Shown: positions 17,988 through 30,285, counted from the stretch's first letter. The stretch: 64,000 nt of DNA from Paenibacillus sp. JCM 10914 (GCF_001315105.1 NZ_BAZR01000001.1:496001-560000); one strand, 5' to 3'. Notes: generated by a model from the sequence alone, not told the origin. A program made the numbers and translations.

Positions 17988-18016
17988 AATCCAACGATTC
18001 AGACCTGGAGGTTACC

Positions 18017-18901
18017 ATGAACAAGGCGTTGCGAAACCCGCTGATATACATCGTTTTTGTGCTGCCGGCATTCGTTTTATTCCTGGCGTTTTTTATTTAT
18101 CCGATCTTTACGGCTATTGATAACAGCTTCACGAGTTGGAATGGGATATCCAAGGATGTAACCTATATCGGATTCGATAATTACACGACGGCTGTTCACG
18201 ATATTGCTTTTTGGAAGTCTGTGCGAAATAACGTGTACTTTATTTTGTTCTCCTGCCTGCTTCAGGTACCGGTCATCGTCATCTTCTCACTGCTCATCGC
18301 TAATGTGAAGCGACTGAAGGGGCTATATAAAACAGCGGTGTTCGCTCCATCTATTATGTCGACAGCCGTGATCGGCATACTGTGGGGCTTCATCTACAAT
18401 CCGGATTTTGGATTGATGAATGAGCTGCTCGGCTTGGTTGGCATTGAGCCGATCTATTGGTTATCCGATCGCAAGTGGGCCATGCTTGCCATTCTGATTA
18501 CGAACGCCTGGCAATGGACCGGGTTTTACATCGTGATGGTGCTTGCCGCTATCATCTCCATTCCGAAGGAGCTTGATGAAGCAGCTGCGATCGATGGAGC
18601 TACCGGCATGCAGCGGGCAACAAAAATCACACTGCCGCTAATCATGCCGATTATCTCTGTTGTCATCATGTTGTCCATCGCGGGCGCGATGAAAGCAGCG
18701 GACATTATACTTGTGATGACAAAAGGTGGTCCAGCCGGTTCGACCGACGTCATGGCGACCTATATGATCCGCTATGCGATAACCAGCTTCAAGCACGGCT
18801 TCGGCAATTCGATTGCTGTACTGATCTTTATCTTTACGATGATCATTACAGTGCTATATCAGGTTCTGATTGCACGGCGTAACGAAAGGGTTGAATACTG
18901 A
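18017..18901 (+). CDS. sugar ABC transporter permease (MalF-like)
   Basis: A 294-residue inner-membrane permease with six predicted hydrophobic segments, starting with a long first helix (FVLPAFVLFLAFFIYPIF). The ATPase-contact EAA loop is visible as ELDEAAAIDGATGMQRATKITLPLI. It is preceded by GGAGG at 18008-18012 and its stop overlaps the start of the next permease by one base, so the two are translationally coupled. Forms the heterodimeric channel with the next gene product. Confidence 0.92.
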   Translation: MNKALRNPLIYIVFVLPAFVLFLAFFIYPIFTAIDNSFTSWNGISKDVTYIGFDNYTTAVHDIAFWKSVRNNVYFILFSCLLQVPVIVIFSLLIANVKRLKGLYKTAVFAPSIMSTAVIGILWGFIYNPDFGLMNELLGLVGIEPIYWLSDRKWAMLAILITNAWQWTGFYIVMVLAAIISIPKELDEAAAIDGATGMQRATKITLPLIMPIISVVIMLSIAGAMKAADIILVMTKGGPAGSTDVMATYMIRYAITSFKHGFGNSIAVLIFIFTMIITVLYQVLIARRNERVEY

Positions 18902-19728
18902 TGAGGGCGATAAAGAGACTGATTCCGCATATATTCTTGATGGCTTATCTGCTCACCATCTTGTATCCGTTCCTGTTCGTATTGTTCTCCTCTGTGAAGA
19001 CGGATAACCAATCGATTGCCACCAATCCGTTCGGCCTGCCGAGCACTTTCGTCTTTGATAACTACGTGAATGCGTGGGTGAATGCGAAGATCAGTACCTA
19101 CTTCCTGAATAGTTTATACATCGGTGTGCTATCGGCCTGCTTGTCGATCCTGTTTGCAGCGATGCTGGCGTTTGCTGTGACCAGGATGCGTTACAACCGG
19201 ATCAGCGCCATTATTTTTCAATGTATCTTGATTGGGATGCTCATTCCGAACAACTCGCTTCTGCTGCCCATTTACGGGTTAATGTCGCGACTGGACATTC
19301 TGAATACGCATATGGCCTTAATTCTGCCTTATGTAGCCAACGCCATACCATTCTCGGTTATTATTCTGGCAGCATTCATGCGTTCGCTGCCAGGCGAAAT
19401 TGAGGAAGCCGCGGTAATAGATGGATTGAGGTCTCCGGGGTTGTTTGTTAAGATTATCTTACCTCTAACCGTTCCGGCAATTGTTACCGTATTTATCATT
19501 AACTTCCTAGGCAACTGGAACGAATTCTTGCTCGCTAACTATTTCCTCTCCAGCGATGAACTGAGAACGCTCCCTGTCGGCATGGTCGGCTTCAGAGACG
19601 CTTACAATATGAACTATGCCCAGATGTCGGCCGGAATCGTATTCAGCGTGCTGCCTGTCCTAATCATCTATGCAGTTCTTCAAGAGAAAATAATTGAAGG
19701 AGTCACCGCAGGAAGTGTTAAGGGGTAA
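18901..19728 (+). CDS. sugar ABC transporter permease (MalG-like)
   Basis: A 275-residue inner-membrane permease, second half of the CUT1 channel. The EAA loop reads EIEEAAVIDGLRSPGLFVKIILPL, and the C-terminal segment NWNEFLLANYFLSSDELRTLPVG is typical for MalG-like members. It overlaps the upstream permease stop (ATGA-type junction) and is followed 16 bp later by the sensor kinase start, so transporter and sensor form one operon. Confidence 0.92.
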   Translation: MRAIKRLIPHIFLMAYLLTILYPFLFVLFSSVKTDNQSIATNPFGLPSTFVFDNYVNAWVNAKISTYFLNSLYIGVLSACLSILFAAMLAFAVTRMRYNRISAIIFQCILIGMLIPNNSLLLPIYGLMSRLDILNTHMALILPYVANAIPFSVIILAAFMRSLPGEIEEAAVIDGLRSPGLFVKIILPLTVPAIVTVFIINFLGNWNEFLLANYFLSSDELRTLPVGMVGFRDAYNMNYAQMSAGIVFSVLPVLIIYAVLQEKIIEGVTAGSVKG

Positions 19729-19744
19729 TTTACGGAGCAGGAGC

Positions 19745-21580
19745 ATGCGCATGAATTTACGTAACAAATTGTTTACGGCATTTCTCGGGCTTATCATTAT
19801 TCCCTTATTTGTACTCGGTCTTTTCACTTTTTTCATCACCTATAATTCAATTGAGAAAAAGTACAGTCAGCAGGCCGAATACTCACTCAAGGCGATCAGC
19901 TACAGTCTGCTGAATGTCTTCAAGGAGATGGAGTATGTGACGGATAACGGCATCGCGACTTCGGTCTTTGCGATGGCTCTTAACGCCAAGGATCCATATT
20001 CCCAGAACCTGATAACCGACTCCGAGCAGTTGAATCTGAATGAGAGGCAGCGCAGCTTCCGGAATTTGTTGTATAACCATCCTGCGATCAGCTATGCTTT
20101 TTTGTACCATTTCAGCCAAGAGAAACCGCCGATACCGATTTTCAGTAAAGAGAACTTTCGAACGTTGCCGTATAAGGAGTTTAAGAACAGCCCTCTGTAT
20201 GAGGAAGTCGTCGAGTTGAACGGCATACCGAAATGGCTGGCTCCGCATGAATTCCCTGAACTGACGGGCGCAGACCCGGTATTCACGCAGATTCGGCTTA
20301 TTAAGGATGTTTCGACTCTGCGCAAGCTTGGTATCCTCGTCGTGCAGATCAAGAAGTGGGAGTTCGAGGAGATCTTTCGGAATCTGACAATTCCAAACAA
20401 TATCCAGAACACTTCCTTTATGGTGGTTAACAACGACGGCTTAATATTGTTTGATCCGCAGAACAGTATGGACGGTCAGAACATCAGTCAGTACATGAAA
20501 CGAAACGTGGAGTTCCAGCGAGGTTATCAGAGCTTTAAAGCCAAGTTCAATGGTAAGGAAAATATCGTTTCCGTCTACCATCTGAAGGATTATGACTGGA
20601 ATCTCGTCTCGATCACAGATTGGCACTCTTTGTCCCAGGAAGTCACGTCCTTCGCTAAATGGTTCTTTGTGATCATGGGCATCTGTCTCGTGACAGCGAT
20701 CGTGTTCAATCGGCTGTTCATGAACCGCATTACAGGAACGATTGCGGTTATCGTCAGATTTATGCGGCGGGTGGAGGACGGCGATTTGAATGCCAGAGTC
20801 GAAGAGAAGGGCGAGGATGAGCTGCTGCTTCTATCCCAGGGCTTTAACAATTTGATGAATCGGATCAACAATCTGTTTGGTCAGATCAAGAAGGAGCAAC
20901 GACAGAAGACTGAGGCGGAGATGCGTGTGCTGCAAGCCCAGATTAAACCGCATTTCCTGTTCAATACACTTGAATCGATCAATGTGCTGGCCATCCAGAA
21001 TGAAGGACGTAAGGTAAGCGAAATGGTGTACCGTCTGGCGAGCATCCTGCGCATTAGCATACAGGATCGGGAAGAGATCACGCTGGAGGAAGAGATCAAA
21101 CATTTGCAGAGTTACCTCGAAATTCAGAAATTCCGTTTCGAGGACGTATTTGAATATGAGATCGATGTGCCGAAGGATCTTCTAAACAGCCGTATCCTGA
21201 AGCTTACCCTGCAGCCACTCGTGGAGAACAGCATTCAGCATGGATTCGAAGGGATATCTTATACCGGCTGGATTCGCATATCTGCCTGGAAAGAACTCGG
21301 TAATGTCATGATCCGAGTGGAAGACAACGGCCTTGGCATGACGTCCGAGCAGTTATCCACTTTCGAATACATGATACCGGAGGACGATGTGTCGCGACAA
21401 GCTACGATGCAGAACCTAAAAGTAAATCAAGAGCGTCGCGGGCTCGGGCTCCGCAGCGTCGCGGACCGTATTCGAATTCAGTACGGTGATTACTATGGAC
21501 TGTTTATCTGTTCCAGCCGTCCAGGCGGAACCGTAATCCAATGCGTTATACCAATTACGACAGGGGGAAGAGCAGAATGA
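19745..21580 (+). CDS. sensor histidine kinase, YesM/LytS-type
   Basis: Membrane sensor that phosphorylates the response regulator encoded next. Transmembrane helix near residues 7-30 (FLGLIIIPLFVLGLFTFF), an extracellular sensing domain of about 270 residues, a second helix (FFVIMGICLVTAIVF), then HAMP (RFMRRVEDGDLNARVEE). The phosphoacceptor His is in QIKPHFLFNTLESIN, and the ATPase boxes are LVENSIQHGFEG and DNGLGM. ATG 19745 or 19751 both have an upstream GGAG; I take the first, giving 611 residues. In this family the sensor often reads a periplasm-facing sugar-binding protein, matching the neighbouring transporter. Confidence 0.9.
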   Translation: MRMNLRNKLFTAFLGLIIIPLFVLGLFTFFITYNSIEKKYSQQAEYSLKAISYSLLNVFKEMEYVTDNGIATSVFAMALNAKDPYSQNLITDSEQLNLNERQRSFRNLLYNHPAISYAFLYHFSQEKPPIPIFSKENFRTLPYKEFKNSPLYEEVVELNGIPKWLAPHEFPELTGADPVFTQIRLIKDVSTLRKLGILVVQIKKWEFEEIFRNLTIPNNIQNTSFMVVNNDGLILFDPQNSMDGQNISQYMKRNVEFQRGYQSFKAKFNGKENIVSVYHLKDYDWNLVSITDWHSLSQEVTSFAKWFFVIMGICLVTAIVFNRLFMNRITGTIAVIVRFMRRVEDGDLNARVEEKGEDELLLLSQGFNNLMNRINNLFGQIKKEQRQKTEAEMRVLQAQIKPHFLFNTLESINVLAIQNEGRKVSEMVYRLASILRISIQDREEITLEEEIKHLQSYLEIQKFRFEDVFEYEIDVPKDLLNSRILKLTLQPLVENSIQHGFEGISYTGWIRISAWKELGNVMIRVEDNGLGMTSEQLSTFEYMIPEDDVSRQATMQNLKVNQERRGLGLRSVADRIRIQYGDYYGLFICSSRPGGTVIQCVIPITTGGRAE

Positions 21581-22362
21581 TGAAGGTATTATTGGTGGAT
21601 GATGAAGCTCCGATTCTAAACAATCTGAACAAGGTGCTGCCTTGGGAGGATATGGGCATGAAGGTGGTAGGACTTGCCCGCAGCGGGATGGAGGCGCTTG
21701 AGCTGACAGAGCAGCATCATCCGGACCTCATTCTATCGGACATCCGAATGCCGGTTATGGACGGATTATCTTTTATTACGAAGGTGCGGGAGATGGGGAG
21801 CCGGGCGGAAGTATTCTTGTTAACCGGCTATCAGGAATTTGAATACGCGCGCGAAGCGATCAAACTCGGAGTGAAAGATTATATAAGCAAACCCATACAT
21901 TATGGCGAACTGGAGATGAAGATTCGAGAGATTGGGGAGGAGATTCGCAAGAAGAAAGCGAAAGAGAAGTATTACAACACCGTTTCGCTCATTGATGAAG
22001 CACCCAATCCTGAAGCTGCCAAGAAATCGCCTGAGCAGCTCGTCTCCGCCGCATTGGAGTACATCAACACGCATATGGGCCAAGACCTTGGAATTGAGGA
22101 ACTATCGGAACATTTAAGTATCAGCTCCAGTTATTTCTGCCTGTTGTTCAAGAATCATGTCGGCCTTACATTCGTTGAGTATTTGACAAGACAGCGGATG
22201 GAGGCGGCGAAGTTCCTGCTTGCGAACAGTGACAAAAACATCGCGCAGATTGGTTCATTTGTCGGCTATCACGAACGCCGGTACTTCACGAAGGTATTTC
22301 AGAAGGCAACGGGGATGACCCCTTCGGAATTCCGCGAAATGTCCAGCGAAGCAACGGTGTGA
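21577..22362 (+). CDS. AraC-family response regulator, YesN-like
   Basis: A 261-residue cytoplasmic regulator. Receiver domain at residues 1-120 with the acidic pocket VDDEAP and phospho-Asp in DLILSDIRMPVMDG, then a linker and a C-terminal AraC double helix-turn-helix (GIEELSEHLSISSSYFCLLF and NIAQIGSFVGYHERRYFTKVF). Its ATG overlaps the kinase stop codon, so it is coupled to the sensor. It most likely activates the transporter operon, whose promoter has a good -10 but no -35. Confidence 0.92.
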   Translation: MMKVLLVDDEAPILNNLNKVLPWEDMGMKVVGLARSGMEALELTEQHHPDLILSDIRMPVMDGLSFITKVREMGSRAEVFLLTGYQEFEYAREAIKLGVKDYISKPIHYGELEMKIREIGEEIRKKKAKEKYYNTVSLIDEAPNPEAAKKSPEQLVSAALEYINTHMGQDLGIEELSEHLSISSSYFCLLFKNHVGLTFVEYLTRQRMEAAKFLLANSDKNIAQIGSFVGYHERRYFTKVFQKATGMTPSEFREMSSEATV

Positions 22363-22401
22363 TCTCCCAGAATTCATAGATGAAAGTAGGTTTAAGTATT
22401 C

Positions 22402-24022
22402 ATGAAATGGACGGCAAACGAGTTAACGTTGGAACAAAAAGTAGGTCAGATGTTTACGTGCGGATTCAATGCATTGGTACCGAATGAGCATGCACAAATC
22501 CTGATCGAGCAATATCAGGTAGGCGGCATTTGTTATTTCCGCCGTAACGTGCAGGCATTGCCTCAGCTCGCTGAGTTGTCCGCATCCCTGCAGGAGATGG
22601 CAACGAAGCAGCAAAAAGCACCGCTCTTTCTCTCGATCGACCAAGAGGGCGGCATGGTCGCCCGAATCGATCATGAGGCATTAGCCGGATACCAGGCAAT
22701 ATGGCACTTGGCGCGGCCGGTAATGTCGAAGATGCCTACAAGGTCGCCCAGATCGGAGCACGTGAGCTTCGTTCGCTCGGAGTGAATATGAACTTTGCTC
22801 CATGCCTGGATGTGAATAACAATCCGCGCAACCCGGTCATCGGGGTACGTTCCTTTGGTGAAGATCCCGCAGCGGTAGCTGCCCTGGGTGTAGCTGCGAT
22901 CAAGGGATATCAGGAGGAAGGCGTATCGGCTACAGCCAAGCATTTTCCTGGACATGGGGATACGAGCGTCGATTCCCATCTAGCAGAGCCTCCGTCCCGC
23001 ATGACATGAATCGTCTCCGCAGTGTTGAGCTATATCCGTTCGCGCAAGCCATCTCGTATGGCGTAGATGCGATTATGACGGCACATGTCAGCTTCCCGGC
23101 GATCGAATCCAGTGATTTGCCAGCTACATTATCCCATGCCGTATTAACTGGATTGTTGAGAGAAGAGATGGGATTCCAAGGATTGATCGTCACGGATTGT
23201 CTGGAGATGCATGCCATCTCGAAGGAATACGGCATTCCGGAAGGAGCAATTCGTGCGATCGAAGCTGGAGCGGACAACGTCCTCGTTAGTCATACCCTGT
23301 CGGAGCAGACCGCTGCCATTACAGCGGTGATCGAAGCGGTAAGAAGCGGGCGATTATCCGTGGAACGTATCGACGCATCGGTTAATCGAATCCTGGCGTT
23401 AAAGCAGCGAAATGCTGAAATCTCGGAGCAGCTTCCGTCTTATCCCATTGGCGAGGTTACGAAAGAGACCAAACAATTGTTAGCTGAAATTGCTGGCAGA
23501 GGAGTTACGCTCGTGAAGAACGAAGGGCCGTTGCCGCTGAATTCTGAACCGATGGCGGTGATCTGGCCAGAACTGCTAGCCGCTACGCAGGTCGACGAGG
23601 CGTGGAGTAAACGCTATACGCTCGGTGATGCATTGCGTAACTTCGGCTATCAAGTGGACGATCTGTGTGTTGGAACCGATATGACGGATGCAGAAGTAGA
23701 GCAGACGATTCAGGCTGCTGCAGGGTATAAACAAATTGTAGTGGCGACTTATACATCTGAAAGTCGTCTGCCTCAAGGCCAACAGCAGCTGGTGAATAAG
23801 TTGGCTCAGCTCGAGGATGTTACCCTCGTGGTGGTGGCTACCCGGAATCCTTACGATATTATTGATCTGGCCCAGGTACCAACCTATCTGTGCAGCTATG
23901 AGAATACCCCTTATTACATGGATGCAGTTGCGGGCGTCTTAGCTGGAAGCATCAAGCCGGAAGGTCGATTGCCCGTGGCGGTTAATGACAGCTATCCGAT
24001 CGGGTGGAGCGTTCATAACTGA
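22402..24022 (+). CDS. nagZ: beta-N-acetylhexosaminidase, glycoside hydrolase family 3 (two 1-base deletions)
   Basis: Removes terminal N-acetylglucosamine from chitin or muropeptide fragments. Family features in order: SIDQEGGMVARI near the N-terminus, NFAPCLDVNNNPRNPVIG, the NagZ-type acid/base motif KHFPGHGDTSVDSH, and the nucleophile Asp in GLIVTDCLEMHAI. A C-terminal alpha/beta domain follows (NEGPLPLNSEPMAVIWPE). The frame breaks after 22697 and after 22984; restoring one base at each gives YQANMALGAAG and SHLARASVPHDM and a 540-residue protein. No signal peptide is seen, so it probably acts in the cytoplasm on imported sugars. The ribosome site is weak (AGTAGG). Confidence 0.88.
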
Positions 24023-24050
24023 CTATGTCTATAATTAGATAAGTGCCAAT

Positions 24051-24098
24051 AGGACCGGAGTCTCCTACGAATGGGATGCTCCGGTTTTCCTATTTTTT
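24051..24098 (+). terminator. intrinsic terminator after the nagZ gene
   Basis: ACCGGAG pairs with CTCCGGT, flanked by AGGA and TCCT, with TATTTTTT behind it. Confidence 0.85.
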
Positions 24099-24194
24099 AA
24101 ATCGGATTTTAGCAACTTTTGTAGAAAGCTGGCGTCTAATACTATGTCCAATAGAGGCAGACAGACTATACTGACAGATTTAAAGGAGTACAGG

Positions 24195-26911
24195 ATGAAT
24201 TTCAAAAGAATTTCGATGATCACCGTTCTTGCCGCGGCCCAGGTAGCAACGGCTATCCCCGTGGTAGCTGAATCCCCGGATAGCTTATCTCCGGCGCTAT
24301 CTGGAAATTCGGTGCTGCAATCCCCGGTGGAGGGACAAGCTCAGCCAGAAATGCAGCAGCAACCGACAGAGCAGCAGACGGAAGCAGCAACGACCGATGT
24401 ACAAGCAGACCCTGCTCAGACTCCCAATTCAGCTCCTGATGCTGAGCCTTCCGAGCAACCAGGACAAACCGATACAACCGAAGAACCAGCGTCTGATCCG
24501 GCAGATACAGATTCATCAGTGAATGGTTCGTCTGCCGTTGATTCGGAGGCTGGAGCAGCAAATGCAACGCCGAACGAGCTGGTGCTTCTGATGAACAGCA
24601 ATGTGATGTACCACAACGGACAGCAATACAAGGCTGGACAGCCCATGGCCGTTAAGAGCGGCGTATCATACGTAGCGATTCGTGCTATGGTTGAGCGTGC
24701 CGGGCTAACCCTTTCTTATGATAATGCAACGAAGGAAACCATCATTTTGAAAGATGGCAACGAACTTCGTTTTACGACAGGAAGCAGCAATTATAAAGTG
24801 AACGGGCAGGTTCGACCGATGAAAGGTGCGGCCTATCAGAATAACAACGTGTTTATGGTTCCTTTAACGGCAATTACACAAGCGCTGGACATCCCGTATA
24901 CAGTGAATCAGCCGGAGAAGAAGGTCATTCTGGACTTGTCTAAAATGGGCAATAACAATGGCGGCGGTAGTCAACCAGGTACAGGCGGCGGAAACGGGAA
25001 CGGTGCACCGAATATTCCGAACCTTGGACCTAACGATCTCATTCTGATGATGAACAGCGACAAGATGTATCAGAACGGAAAGACGTATACGGCTGGGCAG
25101 CCTATGGCCGTGAAGCAAGGCGTATCCTATGTGGCTATTCGATCCTTGGTGGATCGGGTCGGTTTGAAGCTTACGTATGACAGCCGGACGAAGGAAACGG
25201 TGATCATGCGCGGCAATGACGAGTTGCGCTTCAAGACGAACAGCAGCATCTACACGGTAAACGGTGAGCGCAGAACAATGAAGGGAGCCGCGTATCAGAC
25301 GAACAACACCTTCATGGTGCCGCTGACTAGCATCACGCAGGCACTCGATATCTCTTATCGACTGGACCAGCCCAATAAACGCATCATTCTGAATATCAGT
25401 TCTAAACCGGTCGCTTCATTTACAGTGCAGCCTCAAGAGATATTCGCAGGGCAAACCCGGGTAACTTATAGAACGAATTCGTACTCGCCAACTGGATTGC
25501 CGATCGTGAATGAGAACTGGGAAGGTCGTCAGGATATTTTCGAGGAAGCAGGCCTTCATACCGTCACGTATTCCGTTCAGGATTCAAGCGGTGAGTGGAG
25601 CGAACCATTCTCGCTGAACATTCACGTATCGGAGCCGAATACGCCGCCAGTGGCGATGTTTGATACGGACAAAACCGAGTACCGAATCGGGGAGAAAATT
25701 AAGTACATCAACCAGAGTTACGATCGGGATCCTGGGGATGAGCTTACGTACAGATGGGAAAACAACGAACAAGCTTTCTTTACATCAGGCCAGCATCGCG
25801 TGCTGTTAATTGTAACCGACAAACAAGGGGCAACGAGCAGCTATGAGAAGTACATCACCGTTACAAGCGAATTGCTCTATACGCGTGACCAATTCAATCA
25901 GTTGTTTACAGACATCGGTGATAAATACAACTTCGATGGCACCACGGTGCGACGTGGAACCTGCTCCCAATCGTGAGAAGCTCTGAGCCAAGTCTATTGA
26001 TTCGCAGCAACTCTCCGGAAACGGTCTATCAAGAAGGCATCGTATACCGGGAGACAGGGAACGGCAACACCCGGTTCATGATTCATCATCGCAATGCTAC
26101 AGGCAAGAACATGAAGATGTATGTAGTGGCAACGAATATTAATTCCACGCCAGCCAGATTGACGACAGAGTATACGGGAATGGCTGGACCAAGCGAAATC
26201 CCGACTGCGACCGGTAAGGCATCCGTACAGCGCTACTTGGAATCGATGCAATCCACGAATTCATTTCGAACGATTAATCTTGCACCTGGTGAGAGCCGGT
26301 TGATTCTACAGGACATCAGCGCGCAATCGCTTCGTGATCAACAGGTTGTATCGTTGTTCGCTGATTTATATACCAATTCACCGATTCGGTACGATGTGAT
26401 CATGATCGATGAGGTGAAGGACCCAATCCAGAAGCTGCCGCATCTGAAGTTGCTGCCAAGCGATGGTGTTCATAATCGTGGAACCTATCCTGAAGCTACG
26501 CGTATTATCGAATCGTATGAACTCGTAGGCAACACGCCATCGCGGATCGCGATTGGAGATCGCACGAATGATCCGAATCTGGAGGGCTATGACGGCATTA
26601 ATGGTTCCTTTCAGTCCAATGCCGGAAACTTCGGAGTACTATACAAGATTAAGCTGCATCGTGTGGCACCGAACACACTGATTACACTTAATCCGCGAGG
26701 CGGTCGGTATATGGGGGCAATGATGGTCAACGGTAGCATCATTCAAACCCCGAATACGAGTAACGGTGCGGTGGCAGCTCCGAACGAGGCCGCTGTACTG
26801 TATCGAACAGGGAACTACGAGCAAACGGTAGAAATATTGTTTACAGCAGCTCCTGGCAGCAGCTTGCCCGTTAATATTTTGCTGCAGCCATTGCCGCAGA
26901 TGAAGAACTAA
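24195..26911 (+). CDS. secreted stalk-domain protein with two copper-amine-oxidase-N-like domains and PKD-like repeats (one 1-base deletion)
   Basis: Large exported protein of unknown role, 905 residues after repair. ATG 24195 follows AAAGGAG. A signal peptide (ITVLAAAQVATAIPVVAES) precedes a low-complexity linker rich in Gln, Glu, Thr and Pro (residues 40-130). Two near-identical stalk domains follow, each with a NSxxMYxNGxxYxAGQPMAV start and a MVPLT-ITQALDI end, joined by a Gly/Asn linker. Then two PKD-like beta domains (PVASFTVQPQEI, PPVAMFDTDKTEY) and a C-terminal domain that I cannot name. The frame breaks after 25950; the repaired junction reads TTVPTWNLLPIVRSSEP. The C-terminal part is similar in style to Paenibacillus surface proteins. 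It is flanked by terminators. Confidence 0.75.
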
Positions 26912-26928
26912 TTCTCTTGTTATCATTC

Positions 26929-26976
26929 AGGGCCGTTTCGATTGCCATTTTACATGGTAAGCGAACGGCCCTTTCA
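26929..26976 (+). terminator. intrinsic terminator
   Basis: AGGGCCGTTTCG pairs with CGAACGGCCCT around a 21-nt loop that includes a second small pairing, then TTTC. Confidence 0.75.
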
Positions 26977-27073
26977 TTGCTTGGTGCTATAAGTGTTAGA
27001 GACCATGCTGCTGAAGCACGAGCGGAGGGCTTACGTTGACGATGCCATGTTTTTCAGGCATTATTAATAGGAG

Positions 27074-27092
27074 AGATGATCGATTATCATCT
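27074..27092. promoter_or_regulatory. palindrome upstream of the zur-like gene, candidate operator
   Basis: AGATGAT at 27074-27080 pairs with ATCATCT at 27086-27092. The right side includes ATTATCA at 27083-27089, a perfect Fur-box half-site; the left half does not match. A TTGACG at 27036-27041 with a weak CATTAT 17 bp later may be the promoter. Confidence 0.4.
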
Positions 27093-27117
27093 AGAACAGA
27101 ACAGGAGGTCATTGCGT

Positions 27118-27585
27118 ATGCTTACGACGGAACAGATCATAGACGCCATGTCGGAACATGGGCTGCGCATTACCGATCAGCGCAAGACACTAGCCAAGTT
27201 ATTTGGAGAGAATTCCGGGTATTTGACCGCCAAGGATGTATATGAGTATATGGGCCAGAAATATAGCGGCTTAAGTTTCGATACGGTGTATCGCAATCTT
27301 CGGGTATTGTACGAGCTAGGTGTGTTGGAGCAGGTCGTATTTGAGGAAGGCATCAAATTTAGAGGAAGATGCAACGAGGATAATCACCATCACCATCTGA
27401 TTTGCTTGCAGTGCCAGAAGACGTATCCGATTACATTTTGTCCGATGCAACTGACGGATACGCCGGATGACTTTCAAGTCGTTCAACATAAGTTCGAAGT
27501 GTTCGGGTATTGCCGCGATTGCGGCAAGGACAATACATTCCCAACATCTGCGACAAGCGGAGGGAAGCGGGACACCCGAGTATGA
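27118..27585 (+). CDS. zur: Fur-family metal-responsive repressor, probably Zur
   Basis: A 155-residue cytoplasmic repressor. Winged-helix DNA-binding domain at the N-terminus ([31 protein letters not shown]) and a metal-binding domain with [18 protein letters not shown] and CRDC, giving two Cys-x2-Cys pairs for the structural zinc. The HHHH-ICLQC and ITFCPM pattern is closer to Zur than to Fur or PerR, and Zur-like operators sit before znuA 3.3 kb downstream, so zinc control is most likely. ATG 27118 follows AGGAGGT. Its stop overlaps the yidD start (ATGA), indicating coupling. Confidence 0.8.
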   Translation: MLTTEQIIDAMSEHGLRITDQRKTLAKLFGENSGYLTAKDVYEYMGQKYSGLSFDTVYRNLRVLYELGVLEQVVFEEGIKFRGRCNEDNHHHHLICLQCQKTYPITFCPMQLTDTPDDFQVVQHKFEVFGYCRDCGKDNTFPTSATSGGKRDTRV

Positions 27586-27835
27586 GCACAGCACGCAGGG
27601 TTGTGAAGGTACCGATCCATTTCTATCGGAAGTTCATCTCGCCGCTCAAGCCGGCCACATGCCGCTTCTATCCGACCTGCTCGGCGTATGCGCTGGAAGC
27701 GGTCGAAGTACATGGCGCCTTGAAGGGCTCCTGCTTGCGGCCAGGCGAATCGCTAGGTGTCACCCCTTTAATCCTGGTGGCATTGATCTTGTGCCGCCCC
27801 GTAAGGACGAAGTGCATGTCTCTGCAGAGCAGTAA
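27582..27835 (+). CDS. yidD: membrane protein insertion efficiency factor YidD (one 1-base deletion)
   Basis: Small peripheral membrane protein that helps YidC-dependent insertion. The family signature is present: [34 protein letters not shown], here as two shorter parts [11 protein letters not shown] and [14 protein letters not shown], and further on [15 protein letters not shown]. The second part lies in another frame; one base is missing near 27734, where the family usually reads GSWLAARRI. Repaired length is 84 residues, the normal size. It overlaps the zur stop codon by four bases. Confidence 0.88.
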
Positions 27836-27914
27836 ATGATCGCTTTGGTATTTACACGCATAATTACTTTAAATTTGTTTATGCTGTAGCCATAGAATTA
27901 AGGAACTTCATCGC

Positions 27915-27944
27915 TTGACACGTTGTGTTGTCGTTGATTAAAAT
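27915..27944 (+). promoter_or_regulatory. sigma-A promoter of the metG T-box leader
   Basis: TTGACA at 27915-27920 and TAAAAT at 27939-27944, spacing 18. The implied start near 27951 fits the beginning of the T-box leader. Confidence 0.7.
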
Positions 27945-27965
27945 GTAAGAAATTATATGTATATC

Positions 27966-28231
27966 CGAGGAAGAGATAAGTACGAATCGATTGCCTTGCA
28001 CAGAGAGCCGGAGTAGCTGCAAACCGGTCTTGGCATGTTTCCGAAAATGGTCTTGGAGGATCCGCTTTTGAGCGCTGCAGTTCATGTGATGACTGCCGTA
28101 AAGGAGCGGCGTATGCCAGCGTTAATGGACGCCGTTTAACGGCAGATGAGCCTGTTATCCGTAAGGATACAGGGAATTTGGGTGGTAACACGTGAGCATA
28201 ACTCTCGTCCCATAGGGGCGGGGGTTTTTTG
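27966..28231 (+). promoter_or_regulatory. T-box leader controlling metG
   Basis: A tRNA-sensing leader RNA. It contains an AAGTA-type stem I start, an AGAGAGCCGG...GCTGCAAACCGG distal stem, the T-box antiterminator sequence TGGGTGGTAACACG at about 28180-28193, and a terminator (CTCGTCCC pairing with GGGGCGGG, then six T, ending about 28230). An ATG at 28047-28049 in a GAAA-ATG-G context is a plausible methionine specifier. Uncharged tRNA-Met would favour antitermination and metG expression. Confidence 0.88.
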
Positions 28232-28299
28232 TTGTTTTCATGTATTCCGGTAATGAATGCAACCGTGTAATTCTGATCACTAAGGTAAAGGATGGTTAA

Positions 28300-30285
<1,986 letters not shown>

